64,000 nucleotides of DNA from Paulownia fortunei (Eukaryota; Streptophyta; Magnoliopsida; Lamiales; Paulowniaceae): NCBI GenBank assembly GCA_019321725.1, contig CM033123.1:566960-630959 (forward strand), given 5' to 3'. Shown one piece after another: positions 1-12,829 of the stretch (within the stretch, counting starts at the first letter, position 1; each line of letters starts with the position of its first letter). Under the pieces are notes generated by a model that worked only from the letters and a program-made list of their open reading frames with translations, was not told the origin of the DNA and searched no databases. The position numbers were made by a program, and so were the translations under genes.

Positions 1-2408
1 TTAAAAAAAAAAAAAAAAAGATCCTAAAACTTTCAAAATACTATATATTTATATATTTATTTGTTTCACTTTGTTAACCACTGGCTAGAATCCTTAATTA
101 TTCAATATGGTTTCTTGATTTACATGGGTAGGGGCCGTCACCTGGACAACAAATTAAGAATCCAACGGCTGACGGGTTCTTGTATTGCTCCTCCAAAACT
201 TACGATGTCCCATCTTGGTGACCACAATCTACAACATCAATTCGATTCTTATGTCCCTTAACATTTAATTATGTCTAGAATTAATAAAGTGTTATGAAAA
301 CATGGGAACATAGAACAAATACTCCCAAAAAAGATCGGTGTTATATATGCTAGTATTAGATGCGTATATCACCATATATTTACACATACTTACACATATA
401 AAGATATGTGTAAAATATACAGTAAGATGTACATCCATCACACATCATCGAATATATCATTTTTTATACCAATGTACGAAAAATCATGTTCGAACACTAT
501 AAAAAGAAAAAAATGATAATTGACAGCCTATAACACTTATTTTTCTTGTGATATATCTATGTATATAATATATATACAGCATGCAATGATGAAACCAGAT
601 GTGTATCCAAATGTTATAATTGCAGACAACCAATACATCCAAGAAAAAAATAATAAGACAATGGACATTTCCTGACCTCAAAAGATTTTGAAATGATTAT
701 AACACAAATAATTCTTGATGGTAGGCCAAATATTCTACGCGTGTGTAAAATTATGTACAGAATTACAGATAGTCTGAATAGGAAACAAGCGAAAAGGGAC
801 AAATTGTCCCTCATCGAATGAAAATGAGTGACAATATCATGTATATAACTTTTTCAGTCAATTAAATCTTGTCGAGGTTATTTTCGTTTTTAATTTTAAT
901 TATACAACTAAAAAAAATTACAAATATATCTTTATAATTTATTAAAAAAATTATCGTAATTTTTACTGTTCTACTTTAACGTCATAAGAAAACAAGCTTA
1001 TATACAGGCGCGATGCACGGCCCAGGTCTCCATAGCCACCACCATCAATTTATGTCGGATGAAGGTACACCAGTGGAAGAACCAGAGTACAACCATCAAT
1101 GCATGCTGCATGTGTCAGATCCTGGGATAAAAACAATTCACTTTTTTATTAGCATAATCTGGGCGACATGGTCACATGCAATTTTTACGCGGTTTCGGTG
1201 TTAATTATTGATTAAGCTTTCTTTCATTACACGCTATTATTGTTATTTTTATTGATTTTTTTTTTCAGATTTCACACTTTTCGAGATCGTATTTATCTGA
1301 TTATTAAATTATGCGTCAACTTTAATTACGTGATGGTACTATTAATTACATGAGTAAATCTCATGTTCCCATATGATTTAAATAATTAGAATGAATTTTG
1401 TGGAAACTCATCATCAATAATAACAATTACCCTGAAATCCCAAAATTCTGTCTTGGACTTGAATCTTAAAAAAAATAAAAATACGAGCATTTATTTAATT
1501 TTCGTAGGTGATTCACTTGAAGTATGTTTTGATGCATGATTGTTATGTATAGTTAACAAATTATTAACTAGTAATATTTAATCAAAGTATATATTACTAT
1601 TAGACCCATTTTTTTTTTAAGAAAAAAGATAATTATGTGGAAAACTTAGAAGAAGATTAGAACATATTAATGGTGGTGAATTAATGAGAGAAAAGTCATG
1701 GTAGATGTTGTGTCACCATTTTTGTTCATCACTTTCGGGGTTGACATGCATCTAATCTAGAATGTCAACATAAGGTAGTTGTCATAATTTATTGTTCTTC
1801 ATTTTGACCAACCAAAAATAATAATTATATATATATATATATTTATGTGGCTCTAATTTTTTAATTTCTCGTAGATCTTTCGACATAAGTCTTTGTCGGG
1901 ATCTGATAGACTACGTTGGAAGTTTCATGGTAATACCCAAAAACGATAGAATATTAAATAAAAAAATTGTGACAAGCAAATGTTGAAATATTAGGGTTGA
2001 TTGATTCTCTTCTTGAAATATCTAATTCAAAGGTTTAGGATTTCCACCATGCATAAATTAACCACGTACATTAATTTGATTATTTTTGTTTGTATACATC
2101 TCATGTTATAATATATATAGAGTTTTTCTTATTATATTTTACTTGTGAATTAGATTTTTAATTTGTTGTTTGCTCGAATAAGTGTTGTATAATACAATAT
2201 GAGAAAAAAAAAATGTTAAAAAACAATGTATTTTTTGAGTATTTCACTAGCTTTTTTTGTATTTTCATTGCTTTTTGTAGAAATATCCAGAAACAAAGCC
2301 AAACACAACAATCCAGAATAACCATAATAAAATAAAATTTTCAATTTTCAAATTACCAAAGAAACATATTAACCATAAATAATTAATTGATCCTCCTATT
2401 CATAACAA

Positions 2409-2412
<4 letters not shown>

Positions 2413-2473
<61 letters not shown>
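2413..2473. repeat. (CT)n microsatellite
   Basis: An essentially uninterrupted CT dinucleotide run of about 60 bases lies in noncoding DNA, followed by a short (TA)n run. It is the longest simple repeat in the window and is likely length-polymorphic. Confidence 0.95.
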
Positions 2474-2478
<5 letters not shown>

Positions 2479-2494
2479 ATATAGACATGATAGT

Positions 2495-2596
2495 AAAATT
2501 AGAAATTAATCTTGAGGCCGAACCACGGAAAATCGGCCTCTCCTATTAGGACGAAACCTGAAAATTGGGTTATTAAAAAAAATTAGAAATTAATCT
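2495..2596. mobile_element. 66-bp insert flanked by 18-bp perfect direct repeats
   Basis: The same 18 bases (AAAATTAGAAATTAATCT) occur at 2495-2512 and 2579-2596. The 66 bp between them has a different texture from its surroundings. It starts with an 8-bp inverted repeat, GAGGCCGA at 2514-2521 and TCGGCCTC at 2533-2540, and ends in an A-rich tail next to the second direct repeat. Long target-site duplications plus an A-rich 3' end are the signature of LINE-mediated retroposition, so this may be a tiny retroposed RNA or a truncated retroelement. The identity of the inserted sequence was not recognised. Confidence 0.5.
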
Positions 2597-5500
2597 CTTA
2601 ATATCAAACTGAATTTCTACCTAATCAACACAAGTTTAAGCTGATGTCACCCACTCCTATAAAGTATTAAGGCAATGAATCAATCAAACTATGCATTAAC
2701 TAAAATAATTAAAGATAATCTCAAGGGCAATTCATTTCCATAACTTAATTAATTGTGCATTCTAATCTTGCATATACAAATAATTAATAAAAAGAAGGTT
2801 ATCAAATCATTAAATAATCATAGCCCTATTTAGATTGATTAATTCTATAGCTTTTTCTTGGAAATAAAAAATATTTTACAGAACAAGTTGACTGTTGTTT
2901 ACTTCCTATTCAAGTTTTGGGTTATTCCAGAAGGACAAAAATGCATCCGATTTAATTATAACAATTGCCTATGTTTTACGCTAAACATGCCCACTTATGC
3001 GTATTTAGCTCTTGATCAACGTTAAGTATCTTTTATTTACTGTCCCAAAAGTACTTTATAATCAAATATATAGTCCAGATATATACATATAAGTTGTAGT
3101 TAAATATTTGATTTTTTATTAGGGACTTTAAGGGTACTTTTTAGTACTATTAATATATTTATTTATTCATATTGGTAACACTAAGCTTTCGCTCCATTAA
3201 TTTTGAATTTTGCTAACTTTTTAGTCCTTCCTTTACATTTACTTCACCCATTTTCCATGTAAACCAATAATTTTGCAAAATTAATATATACTACTGTTGA
3301 GTAAATATATTCGAAAGGTATATAATTTTAAAAGGATGAAAAAATTTCGACAGTGGTCGCATAATGATAACTTGTTGAGATAATAACACTACGAATATTA
3401 AGAAAAACGAATTTTGAATTCTCTTAAAACCAACCAAAGTTCTTAATTATTTAATAGGAAAAAGTTTTGCTAATAATATATTAAATATAATCTATTTTAT
3501 TTTATTTTTTTGTTCCAACTACAAAAAGGGCATAGTTCTTTTTACTTCCTATAATGGCGCCTGAATATGATCAACATATATTGTGCTACATGTGAACTAT
3601 AAAATATATTTGTGCACCGACGTCCAAAAATATTAAAAAATCCAATAGATTGACCAGGGTCCATATTTACCTTATATATATTTATATTTATTTATATTCC
3701 TGCGGAGTTATACTTAATTAATAATAAACATAGAGCAGTCAAAAATCATTTTTTTTGAAAAATACTCCTATTGGCTCTATAATAATCTAGAAAATAGATT
3801 TATTCCATCCAATTCATCTTCATATGATAATGGATAACATAAATATTCCTTGTAATTTTCATTCCATACATATAAAGTTAATAATTATATATAAATATAT
3901 GTAGGGAGGATATTTAGGTTTAGGCCTATAGAGTAGGGTGGTCCTTTTTTATCTCCTTTGTATGGTACATACTTGTGTAAGAAAAAAGACCATACACATG
4001 ATGATACTAACTTTCACATGGGCCAATCCATCTCCACGTACCTACTCTTTATTTCACTATTGCTTGTCTCAGTTTCAGCAAATATTTCTTAATTATGTTA
4101 ACTTATTGTTAAAAAATCTTTATTATTGAGATTAATATTACTCTAATTGCATGCATGGTAATCTTCACTCAGCAAAATATTAATAATACACAATATAGCT
4201 AGCATAAATGTATTACAAAACCAACAAGTCCACTATTTTTTACATTTTGTTTATAACTTTTTCGACTTATAAGACTTAGTTTAAGTGGAAAAAAATTAAT
4301 GCTGATTTCGTAATTAAGAGGTATACAGTTCTAGGCTTATTAAAAATATGAGAATTAATCTTATTTAATATTTTCCATACATTATTTGAATAACATACAA
4401 CCCTAATTAAGTTGAAAACTTTAGATTGCATAAATGCAAAGACAAATTTACTTAAACATATATACATCTTCTATTAAATATTTGCAAAATGTCTTCTACT
4501 TGTGACAGACAGCGATAGAGATAAATTAGGGTCCCTTAATTTAAAAACAATCACACTCACTATGAAACAAATTCTCAAGATTCTCAAAAGGGTTTCTTTC
4601 TTTCTTTTTCTTTCTCTTTTTCACACATTTATTTATATGGAAAAATAATCATGCCAAACTTAGTTAAAAAGTTGCTTTCTATAGGTACACCTAAAAATAT
4701 TGCAGCCTATGACTGCCTCTTGTTAGTTTTGCAACCTAAACTTCAAAAAGATGCTACAAAGTTATTATCTAAGGACTAACCATACTTTTTGTAGTTGCCC
4801 TTTCTAATTATAGTGGGAGAATTAAAGGGGATTTCATAAAGGCATTTGAATTATCAAGAACTTTATATTCAAAGGAAAAGGATGAATCACATATATACTT
4901 AGAAAAATTGTGAAGACAAGGCACAAAATAGATAGATGAGTCCCTTAGAGTTGGCACAAGGACCACTTTAGGGACACGAATCCACAAACAATTTGTGTAC
5001 TTATCATGTAAGTATACTTTATGGGTCATTGTGCGTGCTTGATAGATTTAGCTATGTACATCGAAATGATAGCGATTGCGATACTTACAAGATCTTTCAA
5101 GAGTCCATTAAATAAACAAAAAAAAAATTATATCATAGGATTAATATAGTTATATTGGCACATTTACAAAGAAATTGAGAAGAAAAAAATCAGTAAATTT
5201 ATTTCCTATCTTGCATCATCCAAATTTGAATATGAAATCAAACCCCCTTGGTTCATTGAATCTTTTTTTGATTTGGAATGAATTTTGGTATACTTGCGAA
5301 GTCTATTATTCTTCTCATGTGATTATGGTTAGTGATTCTATTTTTATATGGCTCTTCTCATCATCCCTTACATAAGACGGTTACTAAAATAATCTCTGTG
5401 GCAGTTGTAAAAAAAAAAACAGTCTCAGATTCTTACACAACTACTATTTATTCCACCCCACCAAATAATTAAGGCTTAAGAGGATATTAACCAAGATTTT

Positions 5501-8500
5501 GTGCTTATGCATTTAAGGGATTACATATTCTATTAACTAAACATTTGGGCATCAACTTTTATAATTTTGCTCACAAGACTGTTTACAAATTTGGTTAGGA
5601 CTCTCTTTCTTCAAGAGAAGTATATATCCGTAGTCAACCTGAATACCTAACTGAAATCTTCAGAAATTTTTTAATTTTGGAGAATGACCCTTTTTTTTAT
5701 AACTGCCAACACTGAACAAATTAACATCTCCACTTGAGTGAAGTTCATGCGCTGGTTCAATTATGAAAATAATTATTCTCGAGGTGGGGTTTGAAGTGTG
5801 GTTAGTGTTATAGTCAAAATGTTGTGCTTGAACTATTAATGAAACATATTATAAGTGGGAGACGACAACTTTTTTTATTTACAATGTCCATGCTTGGATT
5901 AGTCGAAACTTGAATTTATTAACAGATTAAAAATACGAAAAATTAGAACTAAAAAGGACAGAAAAAGAGAGTTAGACTAAGGTATTTCTCAAGGTGTGTT
6001 CTTAATTACTATAAGCAAAGCTTTATATGTGTGGGCTGTTCCTATTGAACAATTGTATGTCTATAAGCAAAACAAAATTGAATGAGATAATAGAGTTTGG
6101 CTCCTATTATCAGTGTTCATTTATTCATATATATAGTAGAACTAGGTTTGTTTCTTCAATAGTGGCTAATATTCAAACAAGTCATTTTTTTTATAGCTTT
6201 CATTTTATTTTAATTTAGTTTAGCCTATGTTTTGGTACACAAAAAGGCTAGGAAAGGGAAGGCACACTTCTTTTAGGGAAAGTACACTACTTATACTCTA
6301 ATTCAGTTTGGCACAAATTAAGGGGAGAAGAGAAGTGAGAAATAATTTTATTTATTAGTATAGCTTTTTTAGGTTTGAATCCCACTAGAATTAAATACGA
6401 ATTTTCTTATGTTGGCTGCTTGAAAAAAATTGGATGTGATTATTCGTTGTACTTACTGAATAATTTGAATAATATAATACACAATTGTTCGAAAAGAAAA
6501 GAAGAAAAACTAGTTCACATGCCTTGAGATTTGAGTTCCATCCATGGAAATATATTAAAAACTCAAAGCCCTGAGCGAGATCTCAACACCTTTTATTAGC
6601 TTTAAGACAGTAATATTTTCTCTTGTCTGGTAAGAATAATGCAGGGAACAAATATTTTCTCCTCGATCAAAATAATATGCCAAAGCCTGACACAACTTGT
6701 TTGACTTTTGGTACACCAAAAGCCATGATAATTTTATATATATTCTACCCTCAGTTTACATACATCGTCAATTTCAGTAAATAACAATTTATAGGACCAT
6801 TTTAATTTGTACATCCTAGGTGACAAGCTACATGCACAACATTTTTGGATACATCCCATGTATTTATAGACATAGATAAGTTTATAATATTGTTATCTTG
6901 ATATAACATACGAATATTCATATTATTTAGTGAATAATATGAAAATTGAATAAACAGAAGAGAGAGTATAATGGTTTGCTTAAATTTCTTATAAGAGAAG
7001 TAAAGATCGGGTATTGACTGTACTTTCCTTATCAATTTCTTGATAATGTATATCAAAGAAATGTAACTTAATTTCTAGCTTAGCAACAAATGATTTTCTC
7101 TGGAAATGAAGAGAGAGAGAGAGAGAACCAGAACGGTTGACCCAAACCCCTCTAGAAGTTTGAACACTGAGCCCGATGATTGCGGCCATTATTCCTCAAA
7201 ATATCCATTTCTTTTACAAATAAATTTGATTTTCACTGTGTCAGCACATGATCAAAGGTCAAAGTCAACAGCTGTTTTCTTTATTTTTTTTAATATATAA
7301 TTTAAATTTGTCATTATAGTAAATTAAAAAAATATTTGATTTTGAAGGGGTTAACGCGTCAAAGACAAAAGAAGACAAAGGCAGGTCTGGACAAAATCAG
7401 CCTCGTCTTTTGTGCGTACTCCTCTCTAAAATATATCTATTCTCATTTAGTGGGTCTCTTTTGACCTTTTTTTGGACCCAAAAATATTTTGAGTGTTGGC
7501 CCTTGCCCCTATACTTTTCGCGCCCCTCAATTTTATCTAACATTAAGTCTACAAACATGCTACATCACTTAGTTGCTACAATTTTAAATAAAGCGCAAAA
7601 ATAGTTACTTGAAATAAATTAATTATCCTTCCTCTAGCACAGAATAGAGGCATGGATCATATCGAATATATTCACACAAATTATTATTATATTGGCCTGA
7701 AAAAAATATTATAAATATTTATTGTGCTAGCTAAGACATGCACGGGTCTAACACATGATTGCCTACAATAATATACTAAAAATACATACAATCTTGAAAC
7801 CCAATGGTTTTGGAATGGGCCACAATTTTTCAAGCATGATGTGAACATTTCCAGTTCGATTCAACTGTCAACACGGATTTAGAAACCCAAGTAGAACACA
7901 TTTCTAGGTAGAAAATCAAATGGGCCCATTCTCTGCTAAGCAAAATATGCCAAACAATATCCTTTTTTTTTTTATTCATGTTTGTTTGGGGCTTCAGACA
8001 CATGTTTTGGCAGCCTTTTGTTTACAATTGACAATTTTTAAAAAGTTCGAATAGAAAACTGAAAGTGAATGGTAATAGGTGAAAAAAAAAAAAAAAGAAA
8101 CCCATTACCCTACCCGCATATGGAGAATGACTGAGGTAAACCACCATGTAAATAGAGATTTATGGTCAGTTTCAGGCAAGGGTTGGCTATAAGATTACAT
8201 GGGATGGTGTTTTCACCACCCACGCCCCCTTAATACAATGATGTTGGAAAGATCAAGTATGTTGTACCTTAATCCAATGATATTGAATAGATCAAGTGTG
8301 TTATAAGATTAAAGAATTTCAGAGTTTCAAGGTTTAATTTGAACTTGGTCTAAATCTGTCATAATGCAGCATGATTCAAGACACACTGGCAAGTTCCAAA
8401 TCTCGAGGCACCGAATTACACGGCACAGTTGTGAATCTCAGATTGTATTCACACTTGAACTAAGAAATCATGAGGTATACAGTCTAGTGCTGCATGCAAA

Positions 8501-9223
8501 ACCAACAAATTTAAACTGGAGTTTCATGCGATAATAGTTTAATTGCTAATGTTGCAGAGAATCAAGCTTCAGAGGGTTTCAATGTCAAAAAGCTAAGACA
8601 TTTTTGACCTTTGCTACTGCTAGACTACATGAAGGTTCATCCAACTGAGAAGAAACGTCCTGTATCACACTAGTAGTAACATAAGCTCCCATCCCAATGT
8701 GGAGCCAACATCAAGTTAATTCTTGAAAACTCCAAGTGCCTACTTTCTTGAGATATACAACTATTGTTAAGAATCACAAGTGAGCATGAACTGATAGACT
8801 TGATGACAAATTTCTTCCATGCAAAGCTTAGGTAGATCCATTCAACATTCACGGAAATGTCTAACTTCAGTGGTCCAAGATACAGCCATACCCTCTACAA
8901 CTAGAACTTGAAAGTGAGAGAACCAGAGGACCAGAAATCATTCATACAAATCAAAGAGATGCTAGGGTTTGTTATGTTACAAAAGAAAAGGTCAAACGAT
9001 TCAATAATACGTTACAGGAGAAGAGTAACTATTTTCGAGCATCAAACAGTACTAAGCAAATATTTTTTTCATACAGATCTGTTGAATAAAATCAAAATTT
9101 GGAACAGAAGCTCAAATGAGCAACTCACAATTATCTTAATAAATATAAAACAATTGGCGAAGGAGGTGAAAAGGAAGACCTGAGGCACAGTCCAGACAGG
9201 TATACTCAGCCCTATGAAGAATC

Positions 9224-12200
9224 TCATGAGGCAGCACCTTGCTGGAGTTTACGTTGATGTACATCCCAATTATACACTCGAGCAATAGTAACCTGGCCAG
9301 ATGAACTAGAAAAGATAAATATAAAGGCTAACTAAATATGTGCTAAAATCCATGGAAGTGGAATTGAGTGATCTATTATACACAGGCATGTCATATGCTT
9401 TCATTTGCTAATGCTGACTTCAAAATTTGTTTCAAGATATCACTCCTCATATCATGTGGAACATGTGGACCAATGTTACATAAAATTGAACTCCTTATAA
9501 ATAAACATAAAAAGGACAGCAATTTTAAGAAGTTGAACAGTAATATTTACATTTATGATGGAAAAAAGCATCCATTTTAATTGCGCAGGATGTGTTGAAA
9601 AGAAAATGCGTATATGTGTTGAAAAAGCATCCATTATAACTCATTACCTGCGTAATTGTCACTTGATCCCTTAGAAATTGTAGATCAGAAACAAGAACTT
9701 CTAAACTTGCTTTGGCATTCTCCAAATTCTTTTGAAGAAGGGTAGTTGCCTGCACAATGAAGTTTTCAGAATATCACATCTCAAGTGCATCTGCTGCAGA
9801 GATTTCCAAGTTAAAAGCCTCTGCAGACAATAAATAATTACCTCTTCACATGAATATTCCAGCATGACATTTGCTCCAAGCCATAGACACACAGAATCAG
9901 TATCTTCAACACGAGCCCGGGAATAAATGCCTTCAGACACTTCAAAATCAGCAATTATTGCCTGCAACCAAGATCAAGGCAAAGACAACAAACAGCTGAA
10001 TATTGAAGAAACTGCCAGATACAATCGTAATCCCAAAATGTATGTGGAGCACAGAAACATTGGTTAAATAATTTTCAGTACAGATGGTGATGCCACACTT
10101 TTTACAAGCATGGGCTAAGGCAATGCGGGAGTGAGATTTTTGCGACCACCGCAATGATATGGCCTTCCTATCACAGAATGATGCAACACGGAGTATGTTA
10201 AAAGCATAGGTACTTAGTCTTTTATGAGCAAATTATTTCTTCCATGAAAATATGTCAAAACAATCCATGAACGCTTACTTTAGACCATTTTCAACTGCAT
10301 GAGCCATGAATACTAACAGCCACAAGTTGACACAGAACATGCAAAGATAACATCATATGTTAAATAATAGCATGGTTTGGAAAAGGAACTCAAAAATACC
10401 AATCCAGCTACCTAGAATTTCCCAGCATAAGCTAAGATAAGTGAAAGAAGGACTTCTAAAACTTAACTGGGCAAACTAGATGAAATATACTTTACATGAG
10501 AGCTGAGAAATTGTTCCCAATTGTATAGACAAGATAATATAAGCAAAAAAAGGTCTTAGAATAATGCAAATCTGTTTATTGCACAGATCCTGATCTATTT
10601 GGTGGTCACCATTTCACAACACATATTCAAGTGTCGGTCCAAGAAAAGCTTCAAATGATACAGCACAAGCCATCCCCAAGTCATCTATATCCAGTGTAAC
10701 AACTTATATGAGACATCAAGAAGACAAATATATTTACTTGGAAGAAAAGCGTTAACGTACTTTTCATGATAAGGATGCTGGTTATTTAAACATCTGCCAA
10801 TGCACCTTGTTTTGTGTTGTTATTTGTTATATACATTCATTTAAACTAAAATTTCAAAAATCACTAAGCAGGCAAGAGCCTCTAAAAAGCAGTTAACAGT
10901 TCAAAAACGAACCTCACCAGTACCCTTCTTAGCTTGCAAAGTTGCAACAACGTCCAAGCACTTCTCAATGTCGGGAATTTTTGCCTGTTGAAGAACAATA
11001 CATAAATTGAACATCAAATTTCTCCATATGATAAGTAGAAGCTAGGGATGGCAAAGTAGCACCACAAGAATGATCCAGCAAATTCAGTTATAGCTTCTAT
11101 AGTTTGCAATAATGGCAATTTTACAGAACTATGACTTGGCAGAAATTAAAATCACAGATTTTGTGATTCAAAACAATAGAGTAAAAGAACTCATGCGGGC
11201 TTGAGTGCATGATTATTTTTAGTAGCAGCAAACACCATGACTTAAAGACATACTCTACTACTAGATCACAGCAAAAGCTCAAGCAAGAAGTTCAATTGTG
11301 ATGCATCATCAGTTAAACAATGGTGGTGCAATAATCGGTCCAATAGTGCCAATCATATTTACTTGTGAAACATTATTAGAACTCAAAACTCAGTACTTGC
11401 TTCAAGGAATAGATATGATGCAAAAATGTCCAACAACATATTGGCATACCTGAAGATCCCTCTGCTGTGCAAGAAGTTTCATCTCCACGACTCTATACTG
11501 CTGAAGCCTGCCAAACATTTATGTCCAAAAAATGAAAAAAATGAAGTTAACAAGACCGAAAGAAGACGACTTTTCACAGAGAAAAATGAGTGATTTTGGT
11601 GAACAAATAGACACTACAATTTTTCGTTAAATTACTAAAGAGCTCAAGAATTTTTCTATGTGTATGGCATACATGATCATATTAGTTCACCTTATCACAT
11701 TTTGCCCATCAAGAGCTGTGTTTTGTAACTCAAAAGACAATGAGAGACACCCATTTCTCAAATTTTCAAGTCGAATCATTCCATTTCATCAATCTTGTTA
11801 GGATCATCCTTCCATTCAGAAAAGAAAGGAGAAGATAAGAAAGCTGGGTGACAATGCTAGAATCACATTATTTAACACTAGCATTACGACAATGTAACAA
11901 TTATTAGACCAAAATTTTCCACTAAAATCAATTAAGCAACTATAAAAGCCAAAAACCAAACTTCAATGGTAACAAATAGGATAAGAAAACACCCAAATTC
12001 ATGTTGAATGTCCTGTTTTTGTTACACTAAAAAGTCAAAATATTTAATATTTTGACTACCTTATCGTATTAAATTGACAATTTTGATATTGTAAAACAGC
12101 CAAATTAATATTTGTTATATTCCCCACCATTATTCAAAAAGGTTTTACATATTCTGCCTAAATTACTCAATATTGCATAGAAACATAGTCTACTAATTGA

Positions 12201-12602
12201 CAGTGAACAGCAATGCATTCACTTCAGATCAGGAGGATCATTCACAGAAGGAAAAACATACATTGAACCAATAATTTCCTTAAAAAACATCAAATTCCTA
12301 AAAAAAAATATAAAAAAATCAGAAGTATCTATTAGCTCCAAAAACCAAGCTTATTTAGTGATAACAAACACAACAAAATACACACTACATAGTTTATGAT
12401 CTAAATAGCGAAACATATAATACACATGGCAAAACTGAAGATACGTATCTACAGAAGGATAAAATTGTAAAAACCTCTCTTGTAGAAATGCGAGGGCGGA
12501 GTTTACGTCGAGATTCAACTGAGAGAGGTAAGTCTGCACATCTTCAACAAACGCCGCCGCCGGAATTCCTCTTCTCTCCGTCGAGCTCGCTGACGTGGAC
12601 AT
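9224..12602 (-). CDS. PFD3: Prefoldin subunit 3 (six exons, 182 aa)
   Basis: This encodes the alpha-type subunit of the hexameric prefoldin chaperone, which passes unfolded actin and tubulin to the CCT chaperonin in the cytosol. Exons, read 5' to 3' on the minus strand, are 12475-12602, 11450-11507, 10913-10984, 9842-9961, 9648-9749 and 9224-9292. All introns are GT-AG and the frame is continuous, giving 182 residues. The N-terminal part ([12 protein letters not shown], then a heptad-rich stretch to about residue 85) is the first coiled coil. The central [20 protein letters not shown] block is the conserved beta-hairpin region. Residues 125-160 ([18 protein letters not shown]...) form the second coil. 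The start is the only ATG before the conserved region, and the length is normal for plant PFD3. The family match is strong; the exact ends of the UTRs are unknown. Confidence 0.95.
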
Positions 12603-12639
12603 TCCCGTCGCCTATAGATACAGTGTATATTTGCTCCTG

Positions 12640-12810
12640 AGTTCTTCTAATGTGTGTGTGTGTTGGGGGCTTTTGTTTTTCTTTTCTGATGTCAGAGATT
12701 TGAAGAAGAAGAAGAAGAACAGTCAAAGGTGCAGCATATTGGTTTGTGCTGAAGTCGCAGCTGTAACATGCGAGTCTATGTGGGCTCTGTTTTATTATGG
12801 GCACGTTTTA
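12640..12810 (-). promoter_or_regulatory. PFD3 upstream region with site II-type motifs
   Basis: Just upstream of the prefoldin ATG are TGGGCT (12781-12786) and TATGGGC (12797-12802) on the plus strand. These are copies of the TGGGCY site II element typical of plant housekeeping genes. A GAA-rich stretch near 12700-12720 (as read on the plus strand) probably lies in the 5'UTR. No clear TATA box is seen. Motif presence is seen directly; function is inferred. Confidence 0.35.
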
Positions 12811-12829
12811 GTAAAGGGCTAGGAGGAGT

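Larger units (their letters stand above)
1..8560. other. Gene-poor AT-rich intergenic region
   Basis: No exon chain or recognisable protein is visible on either strand. The stretch is AT-rich with many homopolymer and (AT)n runs, for example at 1827-1844. It contains a long CT microsatellite and a small 66-bp insert, listed separately. Short open frames at 1013-1204 (+) and 6989-7189 (-) have start codons but no recognisable domains and are not called as genes. A roughly 38-bp imperfect tandem duplication lies near 8229-8308. The right end probably overlaps the 3' flank of the prefoldin gene. Confidence 0.6.

Noticed and set aside
1013..1204. Short plus-strand open frame with a His-rich start
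   Set aside because: The nearest TATA-like sequence is only about 13 bases before the ATG, no downstream exon was found, and no family is recognisable.
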